DNA from: Acidobacteriota bacterium
Lineage (GTDB): Bacteria > Acidobacteriota > Blastocatellia > Pyrinomonadales > Pyrinomonadaceae
Direction of reading: 5' to 3'
Assembly: GCA_020201365.1 (NCBI GenBank)
Contig: JAIVGV010000304.1
Coordinates: 1 to 13,807, forward strand
Length of the DNA stretch: 13,807 bases
The position numbers and the translations under genes are program-made. Shown here piece after piece: positions 1-7,172 of the stretch. The notes below the pieces were generated by a model that was given only the letters and a program-made list of their open reading frames with translations, was not told where the DNA came from and ran no database searches. The first letter of the stretch is position 1; each line of letters starts with the position of its first letter.

Positions 1-810
1 CGCCGCGCGCTGCGCGTGCTCTCGGAAGTCGACACGGTCGCCTGCGAGGACACGCGCCACACGCGCAAGCTCCTCGACCACTACGGCATCAAGACTAAGA
101 CCCTCAGCTACCACGAGCACAACGAGCGCGAGCGCGCCGAAGAACTCGCCGCGCGGATCGGCGACGGCGCAAACGTCGCGCTCGTGACGGACGCGGGCAC
201 GCCCGCCGTCTCCGATCCCGGCTTCCGCCTCGTGCGCGCGGCGGTCGCGCGCGGCGCGCGCGTCGTCCCCGTCCCCGGCGCGACCGCCTTCGTCGCCGCG
301 CTCACCGCGTCGGGGCTGCCGACGGACGAGTTCTACTTCGGCGGCTTCCTCCCCGCGCGCGCCGCCGCGCGCCGCGCCAAGCTCACGACTTTCCGCGCGC
401 TCGCCGGCACGCTCGTCTTCTACGAAGCGCCGCACCGCATCGCGGAGACCTTGCGCGACGCGCGGGAGGTTCTAGGCGAGCGCGAGGCTGCGGTCGCGCG
501 CGAGCTGACGAAGCTCCACGAAGAGATCGCGCGCGGTCGTCTCTCAGACTTGATCGAGAAGTTCTCCGGCGCGACGCCCGCGCGCGGCGAGATGGTCTTA
601 ATCATTGATCGCACGGTGATCGCCGACACGACGAGCGACGAGGAAGAGATCACGCGGCAGAGCGTCGCCGCGCTCGTCGCCGCGCTCGAACGCGACGAAG
701 GGCTCGACCAGCGCGCCGCCCTCAAGCGCGCCGCGCGACAGTTGGGCTTGACGCGCGACGAAGCCTACCGCCGCCTCGCCGCCGAACGCGCGCAAGAAGA
801 GCGCGGGTGA
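1..810 (+). CDS. rsmI: 16S rRNA (cytidine(1402)-2'-O)-methyltransferase RsmI, 5' end cut by window edge
   Basis: RsmI uses S-adenosylmethionine to methylate the ribose 2'-OH of C1402 in the decoding centre of 16S rRNA. The reading frame is open to base 1 and the residues before the first possible GTG (base 16) already match the family (RALRVLSEVD leading into ACEDTRHTRKLL), so that GTG is not the true start. About 20 N-terminal residues, including the usual VATPIGNL segment, are missing. Visible family motifs are ACEDTRHTR, the tetrapyrrole-methylase SAM-binding stretch VTDAGTPAVSDPG, VPGATAFVAAL, GGFLP and YEAPHRI. The C-terminal helical tail (DQRAALKRAARQLGL) is also typical. The 269 visible residues plus the missing ones fit the usual ~280-290. 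A small gene follows 51 bp downstream on the same strand, suggesting co-transcription. The family assignment is very secure. Confidence 0.96.
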   Translation, partial: RRALRVLSEVDTVACEDTRHTRKLLDHYGIKTKTLSYHEHNERERAEELAARIGDGANVALVTDAGTPAVSDPGFRLVRAAVARGARVVPVPGATAFVAALTASGLPTDEFYFGGFLPARAAARRAKLTTFRALAGTLVFYEAPHRIAETLRDAREVLGEREAAVARELTKLHEEIARGRLSDLIEKFSGATPARGEMVLIIDRTVIADTTSDEEEITRQSVAALVAALERDEGLDQRAALKRAARQLGLTRDEAYRRLAAERAQEERG

Positions 811-850
811 TCGTCGGGAATTCGGCGGAGGCAGGAAGAAACGTAGATCA

Positions 851-856
851 AAGGAG
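851..856 (+). promoter_or_regulatory. Strong Shine-Dalgarno site of the 55-residue gene
   Basis: AAGGAG lies five bases before the ATG at 862. It decides the start of a gene otherwise too short to be called with confidence, and it probably drives translation of the overlapping downstream permease as well. Confidence 0.7.
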
Positions 857-861
857 CGGAG

Positions 862-1029
862 ATGACCGACGGGGAAGATCGAACCTTCAACGACGAGCAG
901 CGCGCGATGTTCGAGCAGCCCGACGACGCGCCCGTGAAGACGCGACCGCGCACGCCCGGCGAGCCGAGCGCGAACCAGTCAGACGCGCGCGACGAAGGCG
1001 GGGATGATTCGGAAGAGTCCGAAACATGA
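862..1029 (+). CDS. Small acidic, probably disordered 55-residue protein, translationally coupled to permease
   Basis: No family is recognised. The ATG at 862 is preceded by AAGGAG (851-856) at 5-nt spacing, one of the best ribosome binding sites in the window. The product starts MTDGEDRTFNDEQRAMFEQP, is rich in D, E, P, R and S, has no hydrophobic segment and ends in an acidic tail (DDSEESET), so it is likely soluble and disordered. Its stop codon overlaps the start of the amino acid permease by four bases (ATGA, 1026-1029). The permease has only a weak GAAGAG of its own, so its translation probably depends on this small gene. Together the strong SD and the overlap argue for a real gene despite its size. 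Whether it acts on the permease or merely delivers ribosomes to it cannot be told from sequence. Confidence 0.7.
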   Translation: MTDGEDRTFNDEQRAMFEQPDDAPVKTRPRTPGEPSANQSDARDEGGDDSEESET

Positions 1030-2438
1030 CTGAACACAAACAGACGCTCAAGCGCGCGCTGACGCTGACGGACTGCGTGTCGGTGGTCGTCGGCACGGTC
1101 ATCGGGACGGGCGTGTTCCTGAAGTCCGCCCTGATGGCGCAGCAGCTGGGCACGCCCGCGCTCGTGCTCCTGGCGTGGCTCGCCGCCGGGCTCTTGTCGC
1201 TCGCGGGCGCGCTCACCTACGCGGAACTTGGCGCGATGTTCCCGCGCGCGGGCGGCGAGTACGTCTATCTGGGGAAGGCTTACGGCGACGGCGCGGCGTT
1301 CCTCTACGGCTGGATGCAGGTCGCCGTCGCCGCGACGGGCGGCATCGCCGCCATCGCCACGGGCTTCGCCATCTTCCTCTCGGCGCTCGTGCCCTTGGGC
1401 GGCGCGTGGGTCGAGCGCACGTTCCGCCTCTTCGGTCAGGAGGTTCACTGGCAGCTCGGCATGACGCAGGTCGTCGCCATCGCGGCGATAGTCCTGTTCT
1501 CCGCGATCAACTGCGTGGGCGTCCGCCTAGGCGGGCGCGTGCAGTCCGCGCTGACGGGCGCGAAGGTCTTAGGCATCGCCGTGATCGTCTTCGGCGCTTT
1601 CCTACTCTCGCGCGGCGCGGGCTGGTCGAATTTGTCAACGCCCGCGGGCACACCGCGGTGGAGTGGCGCGCAGTCGTTCGGCGCGGCGATGCTCGCGGCG
1701 CTGTGGGCTTACAACGGCTGGTACTGTCTCCCGCTGGTCGCGGGCGAGGTCGAGCGCCCGCAGCGCAACGTGCCGCGCGGGCTCATCGCGGGGATGCTCG
1801 TCGTGCTCGCGGTCTATCTGCTCACGAACCTCTCTTACTTCTACGCGCTGCCGTTCGGAGAGGTCTTGACCGCGAACTCGACCGCGCACCCGGACGCGCC
1901 GCCCGTCGCGGCTAAGGCGGCGCTCACCTTTTTGGGTCCCGTCGGCGCGGGCTTCGTCGCCGTCGCCTTCATCGTCTCGACCGTCGGCGCTTTAAACGGC
2001 GCCATCCTCGCGCTCTCGCGCATCCCCTACGCGATGGCGCGCGACGGACTGTTTTTCAAACCGCTCGGCGACGTGAGCGAACGATCCCGCGTGCCCGCGC
2101 GCGCGATCATCTTTCAGGGCGCGTGGGCGAGCGTGCTGGCTCTGTCGGGCACGTTCGATCAGATCAGCACCTACACGATCTTCGCGCTCTGGCTCTTCTT
2201 CGGCGTCACGGCGACGAGCGTCTTCGTCCTGCGCCGCAAGATGCCGGACGCGGAAAGACCTTACCGCACGCTCGGCTACCCCGTCGTCCCGCTCCTCTTC
2301 GTCCTCGTCGCCGCGTGGCTCGTCGTCAACACGATCCTCACGAGCCCCGTCGAGTCGGCGGTCGGGCTGCTGCTTATCGCGCTCGGCTTGCCCGTTTACT
2401 TCTACTTCAAGCACGGGAGGCGGCGGGGCGCGCACTAA
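1026..2438 (+). CDS. APC-superfamily amino acid permease (LAT-like)
   Basis: This 470-residue integral membrane protein should carry amino acids across the cytoplasmic membrane by symport or exchange. It has about 12 hydrophobic segments. The unwound TM1 substrate-binding motif is visible as GTVIGTGVF (residues 23-31). It is followed by TYAELGAMFPRAGGEYVYL in the TM2-TM3 region, the TM6 motif WAYNGWY (227-233), and the conserved cytoplasmic loop EVERPQRNVPRGLI (241-254). The short basic tail KHGRRRGAH is cytoplasmic. These features resemble the L-type/SteT-like branch of the superfamily, but the substrate cannot be read from sequence. The ATG overlaps the stop of the 55-residue gene (ATGA), implying translational coupling. 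The length is normal and no defects are seen. Confidence 0.93.
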   Translation: MTEHKQTLKRALTLTDCVSVVVGTVIGTGVFLKSALMAQQLGTPALVLLAWLAAGLLSLAGALTYAELGAMFPRAGGEYVYLGKAYGDGAAFLYGWMQVAVAATGGIAAIATGFAIFLSALVPLGGAWVERTFRLFGQEVHWQLGMTQVVAIAAIVLFSAINCVGVRLGGRVQSALTGAKVLGIAVIVFGAFLLSRGAGWSNLSTPAGTPRWSGAQSFGAAMLAALWAYNGWYCLPLVAGEVERPQRNVPRGLIAGMLVVLAVYLLTNLSYFYALPFGEVLTANSTAHPDAPPVAAKAALTFLGPVGAGFVAVAFIVSTVGALNGAILALSRIPYAMARDGLFFKPLGDVSERSRVPARAIIFQGAWASVLALSGTFDQISTYTIFALWLFFGVTATSVFVLRRKMPDAERPYRTLGYPVVPLLFVLVAAWLVVNTILTSPVESAVGLLLIALGLPVYFYFKHGRRRGAH

Positions 2439-2439
2439 G

Positions 2440-2471
2440 AAAAAGGCGGGCGCTTTCCAGATGCGCCCGCC
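2440..2471 (-). terminator. Rho-independent terminator of the minus-strand oxidoreductase gene
   Basis: A perfect 9-bp stem, GGCGGGCGC (2445-2453) with GCGCCCGCC (2463-2471), encloses a 9-nt loop. On the minus strand the stem is followed at once by TTTTTCTT, while on the plus strand it is followed by CTCTCGC with no T-run. It therefore ends transcription of the minus gene whose stop is 23 bp away. The same hairpin lies just after the permease stop and may slow plus-strand transcription, but it lacks a U-tract in that direction. Confidence 0.85.
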
Positions 2472-2494
2472 CTCTCGCTCCGCTGAGCTTCGTT

Positions 2495-5400
2495 TTACTG
2501 TGTCGCGCCTGACGACTCTTTGAACAGCTTGTCGAGCCAGAGGTTCGCCTGCTTCTCCTGCACGGTGTTGGCGCGCAGCCGCGCGTTCAGGTTCTGGAAG
2601 TCAACGCGGTCGAGGAGCTGATCCTGGTTGAAGCAGGAGAAGACGAAACTTTCGGCGCCGGTCTCCGGGTCAACGTGCCGCTGCAGGCACTGCGCGCAGA
2701 CCTCCTTCATCATGCACTGCATCGGGCTGTTGATCGAGCCGACGCCGACGTGATCCGCTTTCAAATAAGGCGCGAGCGCCTCGCGGCGCGCCTGCTTGAC
2801 CGCCGCCATCATGCGATCCGAGCCGATGGCGATGACGCGCGACACCTCGCGCAGATCGAACAGGGGCGCGCCGAACTTTCCTTCGGCGTAAGCCTTGATG
2901 CACTGCACGATGTTGCCGCGGAAGTGCGCGTCCTGCGGTCGCCGCGGCTCGATCTCGTCGCCCGTGTCGGTTGACCAGATGACCTGATCGGTCGCCGCCT
3001 CGACCTCCTCGCGCTTAAACAGATCCTCGCCCTTCTTGTAGCCCGCGAAGTAGAGCACGCGGCAGCCGTTCCGCTTTAACGCGTCGGCGATGGAGAAGAG
3101 CACGGCGTTACCCAAACCGCCGCCCGCGAGCAGCACCGTCTCGCCTTGCGGAATCTCCGTCGGCGTGCCCGTCGGGCCCATCACGACGACGCGCTGCCCC
3201 GGCTTCAAGGTCGCGCACAGCCGCGACGAGACGCCCATCTCCAACACGATCAGGCTCAGAAGTCCTGCCTCTTTATCGACCCACGCGCCCGTCAGCGCGA
3301 TGCCCTCCATCATCAGCTTCGTGTCGGCGACGACCGCCGAATCCGTCTCGTAATTCTGCAGGCGGTAGAACTGACCCGGCTCGAACTTGCGCGACTGGCG
3401 CGGCGCGCGCACGACGACCTCGACGATCGTCGGCGTCAGCCGATCGACTCTGACGACGCGCGGGACGAGCTCGTCGTCCAACTTCTCTGTGAGCCGCGCG
3501 AAATCCTCCTCAGTAGCGACTGGCTTACGGATCGCAGACTCGCGAGCCGCGCCTGCACCGACCCCCGCCCCCTGCCCCCCTTCTCCTGCCTCGATCGCGG
3601 CGATTTCGTCGGCGAACAGCGCCGCGACGTGCTCGTAGCCGAACTTCGCCGACGCCATCGCCTTGACGACGTTGCCCGCATAGACCGGGTGGTTGTCGCC
3701 GTAGTAGGTGATGAACCTGCCGTCCTTCTCGTAGGAAGTGAAGAAGGCGCGCTCGCCCTTCGCCGCCGGAACGAGTTTGCGCGCGCCGTCCTCGCCTTCG
3801 AGCTTGTGCGGCGCGAAGAACTCCTTCCACTCGTCGAGCGCGAACGTCCCCGGTCGCTCGCGCTCGTAGATCGTGTTCGGGCTCGTCCCCGCCGCGACGC
3901 AGACCGTGCGCGCCGGGAGGCGCACCATCTCGCCCGAAGCCTTCCACTTCTTCGACTCCGCGTCCAGGCGCATGCGCTCGAAGACGACCGCCGCGACCGC
4001 GCCGTGCTCGTCCGCGATGGCTTCGGACGGGTTCATGTTCTCGACGTAAGAGATGCCCTCTTCGAGCGACTTCACAACTTCTTCGTGGTTCAGTCGGTAC
4101 GCGGGCGAATCCTGCAGTCGCTTGCGATAGACGATCGAGACGCCGCCCCACGAACGGACGAGCGGCACGAAGTTCGGTTCTTCATTCGCAGCCTGCGCGC
4201 GCTCGCGTTCTTCTCGAATGGCGCGACCGTGCGCGAGGAACTCCTCATAGACGGCGCGCTCTTCGGCGTCGTAGCGTTTGAAAATTTCCTCCTCGCCGAA
4301 CTCCTCTGCGAGCTGCTCGTGGCGCGCGAGAATCTTCTCGCACTGGACGGGGTAGTAGGCGAACAGCTCCGTCGCCGTGTCAATCGCCGTCAAGCCGCCG
4401 CCGATGACGACCGCGGGCAGGCGCACCTGCAGGTTCGCCATCGCGTCGCGCTTGAACGCGCCGGTGAGTTGGAGCGCCATCAGAAAGTCCGAAGCCTTGC
4501 GTATGCCGCGCACCAGGTTGTTCTTCATCTGGATGATCGTCGGCTTGCCCGCGCCCGACGCGATGGCGATGTGATCGAAGCCGAGCGCCCAAGCGTCTTC
4601 AATCGTGAGCGTCCCGCCGAAGCGCACGCCGCCGTAGAAGCGAAACGACGCGCGGCGCGCGAGCGTCAGGTGCACGAGCGTCAGGAAATTCTTGTCCCAG
4701 CGCACCGTGATGCCGTACTCCGAGACGCCGCCGAAGCCCGCGAGCACGCGCCGTTCGAGCGACGTTTCGATCCCGCGCACGTCCTTGACCGGGCGCGGGA
4801 GGCTGCGCCCGCCGTCGCCTGTCAAGCCGTCGTCCAAAGGCTCGATCTTCAAGCCGTCAACGCCGACGACGCCGAAGCCCTCGTTGAGAAGGTAGTGCGC
4901 GAGCGTGTAGCCCGCGGGTCCTAAGCCCACGACGAGCACGTTGCGCCCGTTGTAGCCAAGCGCGTAAGGGCGCTTCGCGTTCAGAGGATTCCAGCGCGTG
5001 AGCAGTGAGTAAATCTCGAAGCCGTAGGGCAGCGCGAGCACGTCCGTCAAGACGCCGGTCTCCGCCTGCGGGATGTTGACGGGGTCTTGCTTCTGGAAGA
5101 TGCAGGACTTCATGCAGTCGTTGCAGATGCGGTGACCCGTGCCGGGGCACATCGGGTTGTCAACGACGACGAGCGCGAGCGCCGCGATGGAATCGCCGCG
5201 CGTCTGCATGACGTGCATCTCGGAGATCTTCTCATCGAGCGGGCAGCCTTCCAAGACGATGCCGAGCGGGTTGCGCTTGTACGCGCCGTCCTTCTCGTGC
5301 AAGCCCTTCGAGCACGAATCCTTGTCGCGCTCGTGGCAGTACAGGCAGTAGTTAACTTCGTCCAAGACCTCGCGCCGCGTCGCGCGCGCGTCCGTCAGGC

Positions 5401-6346
5401 TGAAGCCGGCGCGGCGGCGCAAATTCTTATCGAGCCCGCGCATCTGCTCCGGCAAGTCGGCGTTCGGTCTTTCAAGCTGAACCAGATGCTCGTAATCGAG
5501 CGGGTGCGGCGCGCGGAAACTCACCCAAGCCTTGACGCGCCCGCGCGCTTCGGGTCGCGTCGCGTGCACCGACGCCCACGTCTCGACTAAACGCAGCGCG
5601 CCGCGCACGAAACGCGCGTCGCCGTGAACGTCATCATCAGTCGCCGCGACGCGAGCCGCGCCCTCCTGCGCGGCGGCGTCGGCGAACTTCACGACCGCGA
5701 GCCGCGCGTCCGTCGTGCGCGCGACGCGCCCGTGCGCCTCCGCGATCTCGCGCGCGGCATCGTCTCCCACGCCCGCGCCGCTGTCCGCGACCTTCTTCTC
5801 AACGGCTTTTTCCCATGCCAGCAGCCGCGCCGTCATGCGCGCCACACCCAGCTCGTCGTCCGCGTCGAGCGTGTCGGCGAACGCGGCGCGGCGCAGCGCG
5901 TCGAGCGCGGCGTTAACCTCGTCCGCGTCGAACGTCAAAGCCTTCTCCGCGGGGACGCGCTTCGTCGCGCGCCGGGTGACGAAGGTCTTAAACTCGAAGA
6001 TCGCGTCCTGCGCGCGGACGGACTCGGCGTGCGCCTCGCGCTCCCGCTCCACGCCGAAGAGCCGCGCGAGGAAGCGCGACAGGTGCGCCGAAGCCGCGAT
6101 GAGCAAGTCCGCCTCGGCTTTCGTGCCCTTCAAATTCGCGCCGCGCGCGCGCGTGTACTCGACGAGCGAGTCGCGCAAAGGCGCGTCCGCGCGACCGAGT
6201 TCGCCGTAGAACGCTCGGGTCAGCGCGCGCAGCCGCGAAGGTTTGTAGAGGTCTGCGTAGGTGAAGCCTTCGATGCCGAGTTTGAAGTCCGCCGCGGGGC
6301 TGGGGGCAGACTTCGGGCGCGCGTCGTCTAGGATCAGGTTCTGCAT
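2495..6346 (-). CDS. Fused NfnB/GltD-like and NfnA/PyrK-like FAD, Fe-S, NAD(P) oxidoreductase, 1283 aa
   Basis: This is a very large cytoplasmic redox protein with no signal peptide. Residues 1-330 are mostly helical and charged and are not recognised. Residues 334-415 hold eight cysteines: C334, C337, C345, C368, then C400-x7-C408-x2-C411-x3-C415. They resemble the Fe-S region ahead of GltD-type flavoproteins and could hold two [4Fe-4S] clusters. Dinucleotide-binding motifs follow at VVGLGPAGY (472-480, FAD) and VVIGGGLTAIDTATEL (646-661, NAD(P)). From about 963 there is a ferredoxin-reductase-like FAD/NAD module (GQFYRLQNYE, LLAGGGLGNAVLF) ending in C1211-x5-C1217-x2-C1220-x17-C1238, the position of the PyrK/NfnA cluster. 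The frame stays open upstream to 6631, but that part runs antisense through tRNA-Glu, so I chose ATG 6346 (MQNLILDD). It is preceded only by GGAAG at 12-nt spacing. Overall similarity to Nfn suggests electron transfer between NAD(P)H and ferredoxin; bifurcation is not shown. Confidence 0.85.
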   Translation of the reverse strand: MQNLILDDARPKSAPSPAADFKLGIEGFTYADLYKPSRLRALTRAFYGELGRADAPLRDSLVEYTRARGANLKGTKAEADLLIAASAHLSRFLARLFGVEREREAHAESVRAQDAIFEFKTFVTRRATKRVPAEKALTFDADEVNAALDALRRAAFADTLDADDELGVARMTARLLAWEKAVEKKVADSGAGVGDDAAREIAEAHGRVARTTDARLAVVKFADAAAQEGAARVAATDDDVHGDARFVRGALRLVETWASVHATRPEARGRVKAWVSFRAPHPLDYEHLVQLERPNADLPEQMRGLDKNLRRRAGFSLTDARATRREVLDEVNYCLYCHERDKDSCSKGLHEKDGAYKRNPLGIVLEGCPLDEKISEMHVMQTRGDSIAALALVVVDNPMCPGTGHRICNDCMKSCIFQKQDPVNIPQAETGVLTDVLALPYGFEIYSLLTRWNPLNAKRPYALGYNGRNVLVVGLGPAGYTLAHYLLNEGFGVVGVDGLKIEPLDDGLTGDGGRSLPRPVKDVRGIETSLERRVLAGFGGVSEYGITVRWDKNFLTLVHLTLARRASFRFYGGVRFGGTLTIEDAWALGFDHIAIASGAGKPTIIQMKNNLVRGIRKASDFLMALQLTGAFKRDAMANLQVRLPAVVIGGGLTAIDTATELFAYYPVQCEKILARHEQLAEEFGEEEIFKRYDAEERAVYEEFLAHGRAIREERERAQAANEEPNFVPLVRSWGGVSIVYRKRLQDSPAYRLNHEEVVKSLEEGISYVENMNPSEAIADEHGAVAAVVFERMRLDAESKKWKASGEMVRLPARTVCVAAGTSPNTIYERERPGTFALDEWKEFFAPHKLEGEDGARKLVPAAKGERAFFTSYEKDGRFITYYGDNHPVYAGNVVKAMASAKFGYEHVAALFADEIAAIEAGEGGQGAGVGAGAARESAIRKPVATEEDFARLTEKLDDELVPRVVRVDRLTPTIVEVVVRAPRQSRKFEPGQFYRLQNYETDSAVVADTKLMMEGIALTGAWVDKEAGLLSLIVLEMGVSSRLCATLKPGQRVVVMGPTGTPTEIPQGETVLLAGGGLGNAVLFSIADALKRNGCRVLYFAGYKKGEDLFKREEVEAATDQVIWSTDTGDEIEPRRPQDAHFRGNIVQCIKAYAEGKFGAPLFDLREVSRVIAIGSDRMMAAVKQARREALAPYLKADHVGVGSINSPMQCMMKEVCAQCLQRHVDPETGAESFVFSCFNQDQLLDRVDFQNLNARLRANTVQEKQANLWLDKLFKESSGATQ

Positions 6347-6451
6347 GAGTGCGTCGAGCTTCCGGGAAATGGGTTTACGAGCATGGGGACTTAAACGAAC
6401 GTGCGTCGCTTCGGAGGCGGGAAGGGTCGCGCTTGGACGCCGTCGCGACGC

Positions 6452-6457
6452 AGTATA
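6452..6457 (-). promoter_or_regulatory. Candidate -10 element for the minus-strand oxidoreductase gene
   Basis: On the minus strand TATACT (5/6 to TATAAT) lies about 105 bases before the chosen ATG at 6346, in the only intergenic space available. The upstream -35 region (TTAGGA-like at 18-nt spacing) is weak, so the call rests on the -10 element and the position. Confidence 0.35.
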
Positions 6458-6496
6458 ACACCACGTCGGCACGCCTCCTAAACGCGGCGCACTCGC

Positions 6497-6525
6497 TTGC
6501 CAACGCCGCGCGGCGTTCTTATAAT
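6497..6525 (+). promoter_or_regulatory. Sigma70 promoter of tRNA-Glu
   Basis: TTGCCA (6497-6502) and a perfect TATAAT (6520-6525) are separated by exactly 17 bases. The expected transcription start, near 6532, is a few bases before the tRNA at 6539. This is the best promoter in the window and very unlike the GC-rich surroundings. A perfect palindrome fills the spacer (separate entry). Confidence 0.8.
6502..6517. repeat. Perfect 16-bp palindrome in the spacer of the tRNA-Glu promoter
   Basis: AACGCCGCGCGGCGTT equals its own reverse complement. It starts on the last base of the -35 element and ends two bases before the -10 element. A dimeric regulator bound there would cover the promoter. GC-rich palindromes occur by chance more often in such DNA, so an operator role is only a possibility. 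Confidence 0.5.
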
Positions 6526-6538
6526 TGACGCGTTCTTT

Positions 6539-6612
<74 letters not shown>

Positions 6613-6636
6613 TTTTCTTCCTTCGACTCACGCGTT

Positions 6637-7098
6637 ATGCCCACACAGAAGCGGACAAGCAGTGCTCGCAAGAGCGCGTTTCTGGGAATGCCTCACGGTA
6701 CTGCCTCCGGTCGTCTGCGTAAGATCATCCTCTTCAACCTCCTTCAGAAGCACGACGAGAATGTGTGTTTCAAATGCTCGAAGGTTATCGCGAGGGCGGA
6801 CGAACTAAGCATCGAACACAAGCAGCCGTGGGAAGGCGTCAGCGTCGAATTGTTCTGGTCGCTCGACAACATCGCCTTCTCGCACCGCCACTGCAACCTG
6901 CCGCACCGTTACGCGGGCGGTCAGGCGAGGAACCGCAAGATCGGTCCGGAAGGGACGGCTTGGTGTCGTCGCTGCAAGGCGTTTCGCCCCGTCGCGGATT
7001 TCAGCCGGAACGAGTCGCGCTGGAACGGTCTCCAGGTGTGGTGTAACCGGTGCCTGCGCAGTTACCAGAGATCGAAGAGGGAGCGCCCCGCTCGCTGA
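6637..7098 (+). CDS. HNH endonuclease-like protein with C-terminal zinc ribbon
   Basis: This 153-residue protein has the HNH (beta-beta-alpha metal) nuclease layout: a zinc knuckle C44-x2-C47, the catalytic-type segment LSIEHKQPWEG with H61, then N78 in SLDNIAFSH and the closing HRHCN (83-87). A second CxxC pair set (C110/C113 and C136/C139, around FRPVADFSRN) forms a small zinc ribbon of the kind often found in such proteins. It should cut or nick DNA; a target cannot be named. The gene starts 24 bp after tRNA-Glu with no clear ribosome site before ATG 6637. ATG 6688 (residue 18, MPHGTASGRLRK) is an alternative start, since the similarity I recognise begins about there. Base use is less GC-rich than nearby: 27 of 60 bases at 6721-6780 are G or C, against 45 of 60 at 7801-7860. 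That suggests acquisition by transfer, perhaps at the tRNA. Confidence 0.75.
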   Translation: MPTQKRTSSARKSAFLGMPHGTASGRLRKIILFNLLQKHDENVCFKCSKVIARADELSIEHKQPWEGVSVELFWSLDNIAFSHRHCNLPHRYAGGQARNRKIGPEGTAWCRRCKAFRPVADFSRNESRWNGLQVWCNRCLRSYQRSKRERPAR

Positions 7099-7099
7099 A

Positions 7100-7128
7100 T
7101 TACAAACAGCCCGCCTCCAAGTTATACT
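7100..7128 (+). promoter_or_regulatory. Possible promoter of the two-component operon
   Basis: TATACT (7123-7128) lies 17 bases after TTACAA (7100-7105), about 45 bases before the kinase ATG and directly after the HNH stop. The -10 match is good but the -35 match is only 3/6, so this is tentative. It supports a start at 7173 rather than further upstream. Confidence 0.35.
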
Positions 7129-7172
7129 TGTCCGCGAAGACGCCCGCCTGCCGTCAGCTTTCGTCAGCTCGT

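Noticed and set aside
3146..4924. 592-codon plus-strand open frame inside the oxidoreductase gene
   Set aside because: It is the antisense shadow of the well-supported minus-strand gene, and its composition (runs of Arg, Ala, Asp, Glu) has no domain signal.
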